Notes: generated from the sequence alone by a model not told the origin. A DNA stretch of 64,000 bases from Eggerthella sp. (GCA_030540085.1 JAUNWY010000001.1:258058-322057), one strand, 5' to 3'. Shown: positions 10,730-18,859, counted from the stretch's first letter. Translations and numbers: made by a program.

Positions 10730-11503
10730 ATGTGGGACGCGTTTAAAGACGCCATATTCTGGTGCATCGATGCCATGTATGGCTTCGTTGCTGACTGGGG
10801 TTTGGCGATCATCATCGTGACGCTTATTCTCCGTCTTATCCTGTTCCCCCTTATGCAGAAGCAGATCCGCTCTTCGTACCGAATGCAGCAGTTCACTCCT
10901 CGCATCCAGGAGATCCAGGAAAAGTATGCTGACGACCAGCAGCGTCAGGCTGAGGAAATGCAGAAGGTCTACGCAGAGATTGGCTTCAACCCCATTACCG
11001 GTTGCTTGCCTCTGTTCCTCCAGATGCCTATCTTCGTTGCTCTGTTCCAGGTATTGCAGGAAATGGGCTCCCGTACTGAAGGCATGACCTACTCCTTCTA
11101 CAACATTCTGCCCTCGCTGCTTTCTTCGCCTTCCGCGATGCTTGGCCAGGGCTTCTTGGAGTTCTTGCCCTATGGCATCCTTCTCCTTCTGTTTGCATTC
11201 TGCACCTTCCTGCCCTCCTTGCTTCAGCAGATGGGCACGAACAGCCCGCAGAAGACCCAGACCATGGTTATGATGGGCATCATGTCCCTGTTCATGCTGT
11301 GGCTCGGCTGGGGCTCTCCTACTGGCGTTTTGCTGTTCTGGGCAACTTCTTCCGTATTCGGTGTTCTACAGCAGGTAATCTCCACCAGGGTTATGAAGCA
11401 CAAGGACGAAGAAGTCGAAGCTGAAAAAGTTGAGGTTAAGCCCGTGGAAGTTAACGTGGTTCGCAAGGAAAAGAAGCCTCGCCCTCACAAGAAGAGCAAG
11501 TAG
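10730..11503 (+). CDS. yidC: membrane protein insertase YidC/Oxa1
   Basis: This 257-residue integral membrane insertase is of the short Gram-positive type, without the large periplasmic domain. After an N-terminal segment (MWDAFKDAIFWCIDAMYGF) come five hydrophobic helices. These include IIIVTLILRLILFPLM, whose arginine is the conserved hydrophilic-groove residue, and GCLPLFLQMPIFVALFQVL. The C-terminus is charged and very basic (RKEKKPRPHKKSK), as expected for ribosome contact. A GAGAGGACAAAGG ribosome site precedes the ATG. No lipobox is evident at the N-terminus. Confidence 0.95.
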   Translation: MWDAFKDAIFWCIDAMYGFVADWGLAIIIVTLILRLILFPLMQKQIRSSYRMQQFTPRIQEIQEKYADDQQRQAEEMQKVYAEIGFNPITGCLPLFLQMPIFVALFQVLQEMGSRTEGMTYSFYNILPSLLSSPSAMLGQGFLEFLPYGILLLLFAFCTFLPSLLQQMGTNSPQKTQTMVMMGIMSLFMLWLGWGSPTGVLLFWATSSVFGVLQQVISTRVMKHKDEEVEAEKVEVKPVEVNVVRKEKKPRPHKKSK

Positions 11504-11584
11504 CGCTACTTCACATATTTTTTGCCGTCTCCTCCCCTTCGTGGTTCTACCGCGGAGGGGAGATTTGAATGTAAGGAGTTTTCA

Positions 11585-12118
11585 ATGGAAGAAGAGAACA
11601 TGGTTCAGGATGAATCCTCATCTCGGGAGTACGAAGCTGAGGGTCAATACTCTGAAGAAGAAGTGGACAGGATTGCTGATACGGCTATTGAGGCCATTCA
11701 AGATATCTTGAAGTATTTCAATGTTGGAGAAGTGACTATCGAAGAGTACGAAGGCGATGAAGGTGAGCTTATCCTCGACATCACCGGCGATGATCTGGCT
11801 GTTTTGATTGGTCGCCACGGCCGTACGCTCGACTCGCTCCAGTTCCTTATTTCGTCTATTACGTCCCGCATAGTTGGTCATCGCTATCCTATCGTGGTTG
11901 ACGTTGAGGGCTATAAGGCTCGTCAGCGCCAGAAGATCGAGGACATCGCCTTGAATGCAGCCGATAAGGCGGTAGATCAGGATCGCAGCATCAAGCTCCG
12001 CCCCATGACTCCCTATGAGCGTCGCATTGTGCATATTGCCCTGCGTGGAGATGATCGCGTCGAGACCGTTTCCGAGGGCGAGGGTCGCGCCCGTCGTGTT
12101 GTGGTAAGCCCACGATAG
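11585..12118 (+). CDS. jag: RNA-binding protein Jag/KhpB (EloR)
   Basis: This 177-residue protein has a KH domain (LAVLIGRHGRTLDSLQFLI, with its GxxG-type loop) and a C-terminal R3H domain (TPYERRIVHIALRGDDRVET). The N-terminal Jag-N domain of Firmicutes is not recognisable; instead there is an acidic stretch of about 35 residues. The ATG at 11585 has AAGGAG 6 bases upstream and is better than the frame's first ATG at 11522. The family binds RNA and influences cell elongation and division. Its place after yidC is conserved. Confidence 0.92.
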   Translation: MEEENMVQDESSSREYEAEGQYSEEEVDRIADTAIEAIQDILKYFNVGEVTIEEYEGDEGELILDITGDDLAVLIGRHGRTLDSLQFLISSITSRIVGHRYPIVVDVEGYKARQRQKIEDIALNAADKAVDQDRSIKLRPMTPYERRIVHIALRGDDRVETVSEGEGRARRVVVSPR

Positions 12119-12129
12119 GGGATTCTGGC

Positions 12130-12810
12130 ATGAGTGCTGAACAGCATGCGCCCAGCAAAAGGCAGAGGGAGCTACTCGACAAGCATCTCGAATTGGTTAT
12201 CGAGGAAAACAAGGTAACGAATCTCACTCGAATCGTTGATTGGGAGTCCGCCCAGATTCTTCACGTTGAAGATTCGCTCGCTGGCCTTCCCGAAGTCCAG
12301 GAGGCGATGGAGGGGCCGTACCTCGATATGGGCTCGGGTGCTGGATTTCCTGGTATTCCCCTGGCAATCATGACAGGAAGGGAAACCCTTCTTGCTGATT
12401 CCGTTGGGAAGAAGACGCGCGCTCTTGATTCATTCGCCGCTGAGCTTGGTATTGACGACATTGTTTCAACCTACCATGGGCGCATTGAGGATCTTGCATT
12501 GCAGCAGCCGAACCGCTTCTCGCTGATTACCGCCCGCGCGCTTTCCTCTCTGGCTTCACTGCTCGAACTTGCGTCGCCCTTGTTGGCTAAAGGTGGAAGC
12601 CTGGTATGCTACAAGACCCACAGTGAATCGGAAGAACTTGAGCATGCTCGGAATATTGCCTGTAAGTTGGGAATGGAGTTTGTTTCCTCAAGGGGCTTCA
12701 CGCTTTCCGACGGGGAGACGAGTCGAGCTATTATCGTGTTTGGAAAACGATGCAACCCCTCGATGAAACTTCCGCGAAGGGTTGGCATGGCGCAAAAGAA
12801 GCCATTTTAA
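12130..12810 (+). CDS. rsmG: 16S rRNA (guanine527-N7)-methyltransferase RsmG
   Basis: This 226-residue SAM-dependent methyltransferase modifies G527 of 16S rRNA; loss gives low-level streptomycin resistance in other species. Visible motifs are NLTRI near residue 32, the SAM loop DMGSGAGFPGIPLAIM (about 64-79), and KKTRALDSFAAELG. The length is normal. It ends just before a strong terminator that closes the rpmH-rsmG run. Confidence 0.95.
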   Translation: MSAEQHAPSKRQRELLDKHLELVIEENKVTNLTRIVDWESAQILHVEDSLAGLPEVQEAMEGPYLDMGSGAGFPGIPLAIMTGRETLLADSVGKKTRALDSFAAELGIDDIVSTYHGRIEDLALQQPNRFSLITARALSSLASLLELASPLLAKGGSLVCYKTHSESEELEHARNIACKLGMEFVSSRGFTLSDGETSRAIIVFGKRCNPSMKLPRRVGMAQKKPF

Positions 12811-12811
12811 G

Positions 12812-12848
12812 AAAAGAGTCCTTGGAACAATTCCGGGGGCTCTTTTTT
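12812..12848 (+). terminator. intrinsic terminator after rsmG
   Basis: AAAAGAGTCC (12812-12821) pairs with GGGCTCTTTT (12837-12846) over 10 bp with one G-U. A small inner GGAA/TTCC stem lies in the loop and a run of six T follows. Confidence 0.85.
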
Positions 12849-13383
12849 GTTCTCTGGGTGCCCTGAAGTATTCGATACCGAACCCATTACGCTAAATAGG
12901 CTTTGAGGCTTCTTGTGAGGGCCTGTTTTCTATATTCTGAATATCTAGTTGGGTTTGCTTCTGTTTGGCGGTTACAGAGCTTTGTGTGACCTCGTTTTTT
13001 CGGGTTCCATTTTTGAAACTGGGTTTTTGACACTCGATGTCTGTTTGATCGTTGTTTAGGAATGGAAATGCGGTGCTTCGAGGAAAAACCGTATGCCTTT
13101 CTATTTTCTAATGAGTATGGCAAGGGTATTATCGAATAACCGAAACAAAAGGGGCGTTTTGCTCTGCTTCTGGGCTATCCCATTATGCCGTCCGTCAAAC
13201 GGAGTTGTGTTTCGCTGATTTTGTTGTATAGCGTCAATCTCATTTTATTCGATGGGATGTTGGGTGCTTTGTTATTTTTTGATGTTTGCTGTTTCACGTG
13301 AAACAGCAAACATTTGCTTACCCTTTGTGGGGTATTCAAGTGAAGCAATGGTTTGTCTGATAGGCAAAAAGAGAGGAGAGCTC
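12849..13383. other. AT-rich intergenic region upstream of parA
   Basis: These 535 bases hold no convincing gene. A 78-codon minus-strand frame (12887-13123) has no ribosome site or recognisable protein and is not called. The region contains the palindromic parS at 13282-13313 and must hold the parA promoter, but no clear -35/-10 pair stands out. Confidence 0.6.
13282..13313. promoter_or_regulatory. parS inside a perfect 32-bp palindrome upstream of parA
   Basis: The perfect 16-bp parS (13290-13305) is extended symmetrically by 8 bp on each side (ATGTTTGC before, GCAAACAT after), so all 32 bases are self-complementary. It lies 70 bases before the parA start. It can act as centromere and as an operator for ParA/ParB autoregulation. 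Extruded as a cruciform it would resemble a hairpin, but there is no T-run, so it is not a terminator. Confidence 0.9.
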
Positions 13384-14445
13384 GTGGGGCTGTTCGGTAG
13401 TCGAAAAAAAGCAAAAAATGTTCCCGTGACTTCCGTGACTGAGCGCAGTCAAAACCCTGAAGAGATCAAAGAAGAGGTTCTTCAGAGCAGCTATGACGAA
13501 ATCAATGAACATGCAGAGGTGGTTGAGCGAACCTCCGAACATGAAGAAGCTGCAGAGGAAACTGATCCGGAAACGATGACCGCTTCCCAGGAAGACGGTG
13601 TTGAAGCCGAAGAAGAAGAGGATGACGGTATTCGCACCTTTATTCCCTTCCGCGACAAGCCTAAGGTGGCTCATGCAATCGGGCAGACAAAAATCCTCGC
13701 TATCATCAACCAAAAGGGCGGTGTTGGTAAATCGACCACCGCGGTAAATCTTGCAGCTGCTTTAGGTGCTATGGGCAAAGAAGTCCTTTTGGTTGACCTC
13801 GATCCGCAGGGCAATGCAACAAGCGGTTATGGTATCGATAAACGAGCCCTCGATGGATGCGTTTATAACGTGCTGCTTGGCGAAACGCCTGTTGAAGAGG
13901 TAATTCTATCTTGCGTTGCTGAGGGTGTTGATATCCTGCCCTCTACTATCAGCCTGGCTGGCGCAGAGGTTGAATTGGTCAACGAGATGGCGCGAGAGAA
14001 TCGCTTGAAGAATGCTCTAGGCAGTCTGCGCGGCCGCTATGATTACATCCTTATCGATTGCCCACCTTCCCTCGGTTTGCTCACCATCAATGCTTTGGTT
14101 GCTGCGGATAAGCTTCTGGTTCCCATCCAGTGCGAGTTCTATGCATTGGAAGGTGTGACAAAACTCCTTGATTCGATGAAACGTGTCAAAAGTATCCTGA
14201 ACCCGAGCTTGGATATCTTTGGAATTGTTCTCACTATGTACGATTCCCGCACCAATCTTGCCAACCAGGTGGTTAATGAGGTCCGTTCGTTCTTCGGTGA
14301 TGCGGTTTTCGAGACACTGATTCCCCGTACCGTTAAACTGTCTGAAGCTCCTAGTTATGGACAGTCGATTCTCGAATACGCTCCTGACAATAAGGGAGCC
14401 CTTGCCTATAACGATCTTGCCAAAGAGGTGATTGCTCGTGGCTAA
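13384..14445 (+). CDS. parA: chromosome partitioning ATPase ParA (Soj) with acidic N-terminal extension
   Basis: This 353-residue Walker-type ATPase segregates origins with ParB and parS. The GTG at 13384 has AGGAG 5 bases upstream and begins VGLFGSRKKAKN. Earlier in-frame codons would run back through the parS palindrome. The ParA domain starts only at about residue 100, with the deviant Walker A KGGVGKSTTAVNLA (about 110-123) and DLDPQGNATSG. The 100-residue extension is basic for its first 12 residues and then strongly acidic, with runs of E and D. Most chromosomal ParA proteins begin a few residues before the Walker A. parB overlaps its 3' end by 8 bases. Confidence 0.95.
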   Translation: MGLFGSRKKAKNVPVTSVTERSQNPEEIKEEVLQSSYDEINEHAEVVERTSEHEEAAEETDPETMTASQEDGVEAEEEEDDGIRTFIPFRDKPKVAHAIGQTKILAIINQKGGVGKSTTAVNLAAALGAMGKEVLLVDLDPQGNATSGYGIDKRALDGCVYNVLLGETPVEEVILSCVAEGVDILPSTISLAGAEVELVNEMARENRLKNALGSLRGRYDYILIDCPPSLGLLTINALVAADKLLVPIQCEFYALEGVTKLLDSMKRVKSILNPSLDIFGIVLTMYDSRTNLANQVVNEVRSFFGDAVFETLIPRTVKLSEAPSYGQSILEYAPDNKGALAYNDLAKEVIARG

Positions 14446-15709
14446 GCAGAAAAGTGGCTTGGGGCGTGGCCTCAACGCCTTGTTCGACGATAGTCCCGCT
14501 TATACTCAGAAGCCATCTGCTTCTGAGGCTCCCAAAGAGCAGGAAAGGCGCGTGTCTGAACCGGTAAGCGAAGAGCCTGTTCAGAAGAAGCAGGAATCTG
14601 CAGGTGTTCTTCATCAAGCTCTTCAGGAGCGTACCGTTAAGCGTTCTTCGGGAAAGTCGGTTGATCCGTCTTCCGATATCTATATTTCTGAAGATGCACT
14701 CGAGAACGCCAAGGTTGTTTCTCGTGAAGCGCGTAAGCCCACCATGCGTGCCGGTTCTGGTACTTTCAGCTCTGCTGGTTCAGTGTCCATGAGGACTCCT
14801 GCTCCCAAGCCCCGCGTTGCAGCGGAGCGTCAGGTAAGAAAGCCCGCCAAGCCTGTTGTCGAGCCTGCGCCTGAAGTATCGAAAAAGGAAAACAAGCCGT
14901 TTGATTCCAAGGGACTCACGGCGACTGTCAAGCTTGACCTGATTCATCCCAACCCCGATCAGCCTCGTACCAATTTTAAGCCGGGCGAAATCGAGGAACT
15001 TGCAGGGTCCATTAAGAAGGAAGGCCTTCTTCAGCCTATTTTGGTCCGCAAGATTGGAAACCAGTATCAGATCCTGGCCGGCGAGCGTCGCTATCGAGCC
15101 TGCAAAAGCCTAGGAATGGACGAAGTTCCCGTTCGTTTCTGGGAAGCAGACAACGACAAAGCTCTCGAGCTTGCTTTGATCGAGAATATACAGCGATCCG
15201 ACCTTAACCCCATTGAAGAGGCTTATGGCTATAAGCGTCTTATGGAGCGTAGGGGAATGACGCAATCAGAGGTTGCCCAGACAGTTTCCAAGGGGCGATC
15301 CACTATCGCTAATGCTCTTCGTCTGCTTGATTTGCCTGAGGAAGCCCAGCAGCTCTTGTTTGAGGAGAAGATTACTGCCGGCCATGCTCGCGCCATCCTT
15401 TCCGTTGATGACGCGGAGGGTAGGAAGAAGCTTACCGAAAAGCTTAAGAATGAAAAGTTGAGTGTTCGCGAAACCGAGGCGTTGGCTCGCCTGATGAATG
15501 GTCGCGAAAAGGCCGGTTCGGCAGCTACGAAGCGCGTTCCTGCTCCTCCGAGCTTCAAGAGGGCTGCGAAGGGGCTTACCCGCTTCCTTTCCGCCCCGGT
15601 TCGCGTTAAGACCGTTAAGGGAAAGAACAAAATCGAGATCCAGTTCAAGGACGAAGAAGAACTTCAGCGTATCCTGAGTCTTATCGAAGAGTCGCAAGTG
15701 GGAAAATAG
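14438..15709 (+). CDS. parB: chromosome partitioning protein ParB (Spo0J)
   Basis: ParB is a CTP-dependent DNA clamp that loads at parS. The GTG at 14438 has AGAGGTG upstream and gives 423 residues beginning VAKQKSGLGRGLNALFDDS, the usual ParA-activating N-terminal peptide. A long basic, serine/proline-rich linker (about 20-160) precedes the CTPase domain with GERRYRACKSLG (about 215). Next comes the helix-turn-helix (MTQSEVAQTVSKGRSTIANA), which reads parS. A C-terminal dimerisation segment ends the protein. The linker is longer than in most ParB proteins. The stop codon overlaps the left arm of an inverted repeat. Confidence 0.97.
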   Translation: MAKQKSGLGRGLNALFDDSPAYTQKPSASEAPKEQERRVSEPVSEEPVQKKQESAGVLHQALQERTVKRSSGKSVDPSSDIYISEDALENAKVVSREARKPTMRAGSGTFSSAGSVSMRTPAPKPRVAAERQVRKPAKPVVEPAPEVSKKENKPFDSKGLTATVKLDLIHPNPDQPRTNFKPGEIEELAGSIKKEGLLQPILVRKIGNQYQILAGERRYRACKSLGMDEVPVRFWEADNDKALELALIENIQRSDLNPIEEAYGYKRLMERRGMTQSEVAQTVSKGRSTIANALRLLDLPEEAQQLLFEEKITAGHARAILSVDDAEGRKKLTEKLKNEKLSVRETEALARLMNGREKAGSAATKRVPAPPSFKRAAKGLTRFLSAPVRVKTVKGKNKIEIQFKDEEELQRILSLIEESQVGK

Positions 15710-15821
15710 GGACAGGCACCAGATCCCCACTTTTGTTATAGTGCACAAAAACAGGGCCCCGCTCGCGAGTTTCATCGCAAGCGGGGCCCTGCTTGTTGGG
15801 TGAGAATCTGGCACCTGTCCC
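15709..15821. terminator. bidirectional terminator nested inside a REP-like inverted repeat
   Basis: The inner hairpin is very strong: CAGGGCCCCGCT (15752-15763) pairs with AGCGGGGCCCTG (15780-15791), with four more pairs inside after one mismatch. Outside it, GGGACAGGCACCAGAT (15709-15724) and ATCTGGCACCTGTCCC (15806-15821) form a 16-bp inverted repeat with two mismatches. parB (+) and rlmN (-) converge here, so the inner hairpin should stop both. The outer GGGACAGGCACC arms resemble short repetitive-extragenic-palindrome ends seen in many genomes. Confidence 0.8.
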
Positions 15822-15836
15822 CATTTTCCCGATTCT

Positions 15837-16883
15837 CTACATTTTGTTTTTCAGTTGACCGCAGGCTCCGTCAATGTCGCTTCCACGTGAATTGCGGATA
15901 GTGGCTTCCTTGCCTGCGCTCTTCAGTTCCTTAACCCAGCGCTGCTGTGTTGCGGTTAAGCTTGGCTTGTAGGGGCTTCCTTCAACTTCGTTTACTGAAA
16001 GAAGATTGACGTGACACAGGAGGCCATCGCAGAAGTCGATTAACGCTGCGAGACTTTCTTCCGTGTCGGTGATCCCCTTGATAAGGAGATACTCGAAGCT
16101 AACGCGACGGCCGGTTTTCTCGATATAGGACTGAAGGGCATTTTTCAGATGCGGCAAGGGGATGCTGCTGCAACGCGGCATGATTTCGTTGCGAACATCC
16201 TGCAGTGCGGAATGGAGAGACACGGCGAGCGTGAATTGTTCGGGTTCGTTCGCAAGGCGCTCAATTCCCTGAATGATGCCGCATGTTGAAACCGTTATAT
16301 GGCGAGCACCTATTTCAAGGCCGTCTTTTGCGTTTGCGAAACGAAGTGCTTCTAGGGTTGCCTGGTAATTTTGGAATGGTTCGCCTTGCCCCATTGAGAC
16401 CAGATTAGTGACACGACAGCCAAAATCGTTTTGTACGGCGATGATCTGACAGATCATTTCAGCGGAAGAAAGATTGCGGGTAAGCCCCTCATGTCCTGTA
16501 GCGCAAAAAGTGCACCCCATGGCGCACCCTGCCTGAGTGGAGAAGCACACGGTAAGGTGCTTAGGCTCGTCTCTGCGCTCTTTCTTGTCGAATGAGGGGA
16601 TTCCGACGGCTTCGACCTTGGCGCCATCGGCATATTCGAATACATACTTACGAGTACCGTCGTTAGATACCTGCTTGTTAACCACGTGCGGCTCAATCAA
16701 GGGATATTCGTTTGACAGAACATCTCGAAGGCTCTTGGGCAGGTTGGTCATTTCGTCATAGGAATGAGCTCCTTTCTGGTAAAGCCAGGAAGTGAGCTGC
16801 TTGGCGCGGAAGCGCGGCTGTCCGAGACTTTCCACAATAGCGGGAATCTCAGACAGGTTGAATGATTGGATTGCGTTATTCAT
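15837..16883 (-). CDS. rlmN: 23S rRNA (adenine2503-C2)-methyltransferase RlmN
   Basis: This 348-residue radical SAM enzyme methylates A2503 of 23S rRNA and A37 of some tRNAs. The radical SAM cluster motif is GCAMGCTFCATG near residue 120. The conserved cysteine region near the end (RNSRGSDIDGACGQL) supplies the second catalytic cysteine. The frame is open much further upstream but loses similarity there. The ATG at 16883 fits the family start (MNNAIQSFNLSEIP). The earlier ATG at 16892 lies within a perfect -10 box, so translation is probably leaderless from 16883. Confidence 0.95.
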   Translation of the reverse strand: MNNAIQSFNLSEIPAIVESLGQPRFRAKQLTSWLYQKGAHSYDEMTNLPKSLRDVLSNEYPLIEPHVVNKQVSNDGTRKYVFEYADGAKVEAVGIPSFDKKERRDEPKHLTVCFSTQAGCAMGCTFCATGHEGLTRNLSSAEMICQIIAVQNDFGCRVTNLVSMGQGEPFQNYQATLEALRFANAKDGLEIGARHITVSTCGIIQGIERLANEPEQFTLAVSLHSALQDVRNEIMPRCSSIPLPHLKNALQSYIEKTGRRVSFEYLLIKGITDTEESLAALIDFCDGLLCHVNLLSVNEVEGSPYKPSLTATQQRWVKELKSAGKEATIRNSRGSDIDGACGQLKNKM

Positions 16884-16890
16884 GCTTAGC

Positions 16891-16896
16891 ATTATA
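16891..16896 (-). promoter_or_regulatory. -10 box of rlmN, implying a leaderless transcript
   Basis: TATAAT on the minus strand ends 7 bases before the ATG at 16883, so transcription should start at or next to the start codon. No ribosome site is present. Leaderless mRNAs are common in Actinobacteria. No clear -35 box is seen. Confidence 0.5.
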
Positions 16897-16945
16897 CGCA
16901 ACCAAGTGGTTACCGCATGGTGGTAGCAGAGTGGTAACGTGCGTT

Positions 16946-16954
16946 TGCTATACT
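16946..16954 (+). promoter_or_regulatory. extended -10 promoter of ddl
   Basis: TGCTATACT is an extended -10 (TGn plus TATACT) facing rightward, about 70 bases before the ddl start. It is divergent from the rlmN promoter. Confidence 0.5.
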
Positions 16955-17024
16955 CACTATCGGCTAACGTATCAAGCCTTTTGGTTGTAGCGCCTTGGGC
17001 TTTACTTGTATGAAAGCGAGAACC

Positions 17025-17966
17025 ATGTCTTGTTCTTTCGATCCTAAACAAATTCGTGTTGCTCTGCTTGCGGGAGGCAAGAGCGGCGAGCGCTCCATTT
17101 CCCTTGCTTCTGGCGAAGGGGCGAAGGAAGCTCTGCTTGAGGCGGGCTTTCCAGTAACCGTTTTCGACCCTGCCAACAAAGAAGACTTGTTGGCTTTGAT
17201 TCAGGGTGATTTCGACGTTGCCTTTTTGGCTCTCCATGGCAAGTATGGCGAAGATGGCACCATCCAGGGCTTCCTGGAAACCATTGGGCTTCCCTATATT
17301 GGCCCTGGTGTTTGGTCGAGCGCCACTGCTATCGATAAGCCTAAGACGAAGCTTTGCTATGAGCGCGCCGGTATCCCTACTCCGCGTTCTATGATGCTCG
17401 ACTCTCGCCATATCGACATCCAGGCCATCATTGATGAGGTAGGTTCGCACTGCGTCGTGAAAGCCGCTACAGAAGGTAGTGCCCTGGGTGTGTATCTATG
17501 CGAAGGCGCCGAGGAGATTGCCGATGCAATCGATAAGGTGTTTCAGGTAGATACGTGCGCGTTCGTTGAGAGCTTCATTTCGGGTGAAGAATTTACCGTT
17601 GCCGTATTAGGCAACGAGGATCCATGCGCTCTCCCCGTCATTAAGATTGTTCCTTCCCATGAGTTCTACGATTTTGAGTCAAAGTACGCTCAGGGAGGTT
17701 CGCAGCATATCTGTCCCGCACCCTTATCCGAAGAAGATACCAAGCGAGCCATGGAGCTTGCGGTTGCTGCCCATAAGACGCTTGAGTGTTGTGGCGTTTC
17801 CCGCAGCGACCTCATCAAAGACGGCGAAGGGAGTTTCTGGGTTTTGGAAACGAACACCATTCCCGGCATGACAGCAACGTCTCTTCTCCCCGATGCTGCT
17901 CGTGCAGCCGGTATGAGTTTTGCCGAGCTCTGCACCAAGCTCATTTCCTATGCTTTAGAAAAGTAA
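17025..17966 (+). CDS. ddl: D-alanine--D-alanine ligase
   Basis: This 313-residue ATP-grasp ligase joins two D-alanines for the peptidoglycan stem peptide in the cytoplasm. Motifs are GGKSGERSISLASG at the N-terminus (the family usually has GGxSxEH, so histidine is arginine here), LALHGKYGEDGTIQG, EGSALGVYL, and the ATP-grasp end FWVLETNTIPGMTATSLLPDAA. Start choice is uncertain: ATG codons at 17010 and 17025 and a TTG at 16995 are all in frame. 17025 gives the usual length. A D-amino acid transaminase that could supply D-alanine is encoded at 61.0 kb. Confidence 0.95.
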   Translation: MSCSFDPKQIRVALLAGGKSGERSISLASGEGAKEALLEAGFPVTVFDPANKEDLLALIQGDFDVAFLALHGKYGEDGTIQGFLETIGLPYIGPGVWSSATAIDKPKTKLCYERAGIPTPRSMMLDSRHIDIQAIIDEVGSHCVVKAATEGSALGVYLCEGAEEIADAIDKVFQVDTCAFVESFISGEEFTVAVLGNEDPCALPVIKIVPSHEFYDFESKYAQGGSQHICPAPLSEEDTKRAMELAVAAHKTLECCGVSRSDLIKDGEGSFWVLETNTIPGMTATSLLPDAARAAGMSFAELCTKLISYALEK

Positions 17967-17987
17967 ACGGCTATTTGCCGCGAACAT

Positions 17988-18084
17988 AAAACCCCTTGCC
18001 CGCGAAATGGACTACACCTTCAAATTTCGGATTGATAGAAATCCGAGTTCGAGAGGTGCGGTTCAGAATGCGGCAAGGGGTTTT
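17988..18084. terminator. long, branched terminator between convergent ddl and an unknown gene
   Basis: AAAACCCCTTGCC (17988-18000) pairs perfectly with GGCAAGGGGTTTT (18072-18084), 13 bp. The T-run follows on one strand and the A-run gives the same on the other, so it can act in both directions. Unusually, the 71-base loop is itself structured: CACCT/AGGTG (18015-18019, 18054-18058) encloses a CGGATT/AATCCG hairpin (18028-18033, 18040-18045). It may be a small structured RNA. Confidence 0.7.
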
Positions 18085-18095
18085 CTTTATGGTGG

Positions 18096-18111
18096 TGTTT
18101 CACGTGAAACA
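18096..18111. promoter_or_regulatory. parS site, perfect, in a 26-bp palindrome
   Basis: Exact TGTTTCACGTGAAACA, extended on both sides (GGTGG before, CCACC after) to a 26-bp perfect palindrome at 18091-18116. It is intergenic, between ddl and the convergent unknown gene. Confidence 0.92.
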
Positions 18112-18149
18112 CCACCGGATGTCTATAGTGCGGTTGGGTAGAAGATGAG

Positions 18150-18794
18150 CTAGAACGCCCCGCAAGAATGAAGGCCGAAAACGATAAGGGCAACAACGGC
18201 GAGAAGGAAGATCCAGCTAACCACCGTGCAACCCATGTTGCCCTTGCGCGCCTGCTTTACCAAACGCTCCGTTCCGGTACGTTGCGTTTTCACCCAAGCG
18301 GTGCCCTTGTTCTTGTTAGGGAAGGGGACGCGCCCCGAAGGGACCCATTCGCCATGAGTTTCGATGACCTTCTTAAGGGAATCGCGACCAAGGGAGACGT
18401 CGGGACGTATTCCTTCGCCAAGCTGTTTTCCCACATTTTCTATGAACGTAGAGAAGGCGACTTCATATTCTGGGTCATAGGAAATGATAAGAACCTGGCC
18501 CCAGTAAAGGCCCGGCTCGGGCTTTTCCGTGAAAGCAACGAGTGCGAGCAAAGCAACGGTGTTCCAGCCTTTGGCGTTGCAGAGATCAACCTTTTCAGCG
18601 GTTTTTTCGTCGATGGTGCCCATACGCTTGCCGAAAGGATTCACGATCCATGCCGTGCGCTTGCCGTCAATGTATTCCTGCTCGATAGAAAAAGCGTCGC
18701 CAATTATGTTGTCTGCACCAAGAAATGCTGCAGCGTCTTCCTTGCTTTCGGTTTCGAAACGGGCGTACATGGAAAAATAGCCAATATCTGACAT
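18150..18794 (-). CDS. tail-anchored membrane protein of unknown function
   Basis: I do not recognise this 214-residue protein. The ATG at 18794 has AGGAG about 5 bases upstream. Residues 1 to about 175 look like a soluble, mixed alpha/beta domain (MSDIGYFSMYARFETESKED, later KRMGTIDEKTAEKVDLCNA). A basic stretch (RTGTERLVKQARKGNMGC) leads into one C-terminal hydrophobic helix (WIFLLAVVALIVFGLHS), and the protein ends HSCGAF. The domain would therefore face the cytoplasm and be anchored by its tail. It is divergent from dinG, with 65 bases between starts. Confidence 0.7.
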   Translation of the reverse strand: MSDIGYFSMYARFETESKEDAAAFLGADNIIGDAFSIEQEYIDGKRTAWIVNPFGKRMGTIDEKTAEKVDLCNAKGWNTVALLALVAFTEKPEPGLYWGQVLIISYDPEYEVAFSTFIENVGKQLGEGIRPDVSLGRDSLKKVIETHGEWVPSGRVPFPNKNKGTAWVKTQRTGTERLVKQARKGNMGCTVVSWIFLLAVVALIVFGLHSCGAF

Positions 18795-18859
18795 GTTTTC
18801 TCCTAGAAGTGATTCAGGCATTAGAGATAAAGAATTCCATAAATGATAGTCTTACTAGT

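Noticed and set aside
12887..13123. 78-codon minus-strand frame before parA
   Set aside because: AT-rich region, no ribosome site, no protein similarity.
18005..18058. tRNA-like GTTCGAG in the loop of the ddl terminator
   Set aside because: No acceptor, D or anticodon arms can be built around it.
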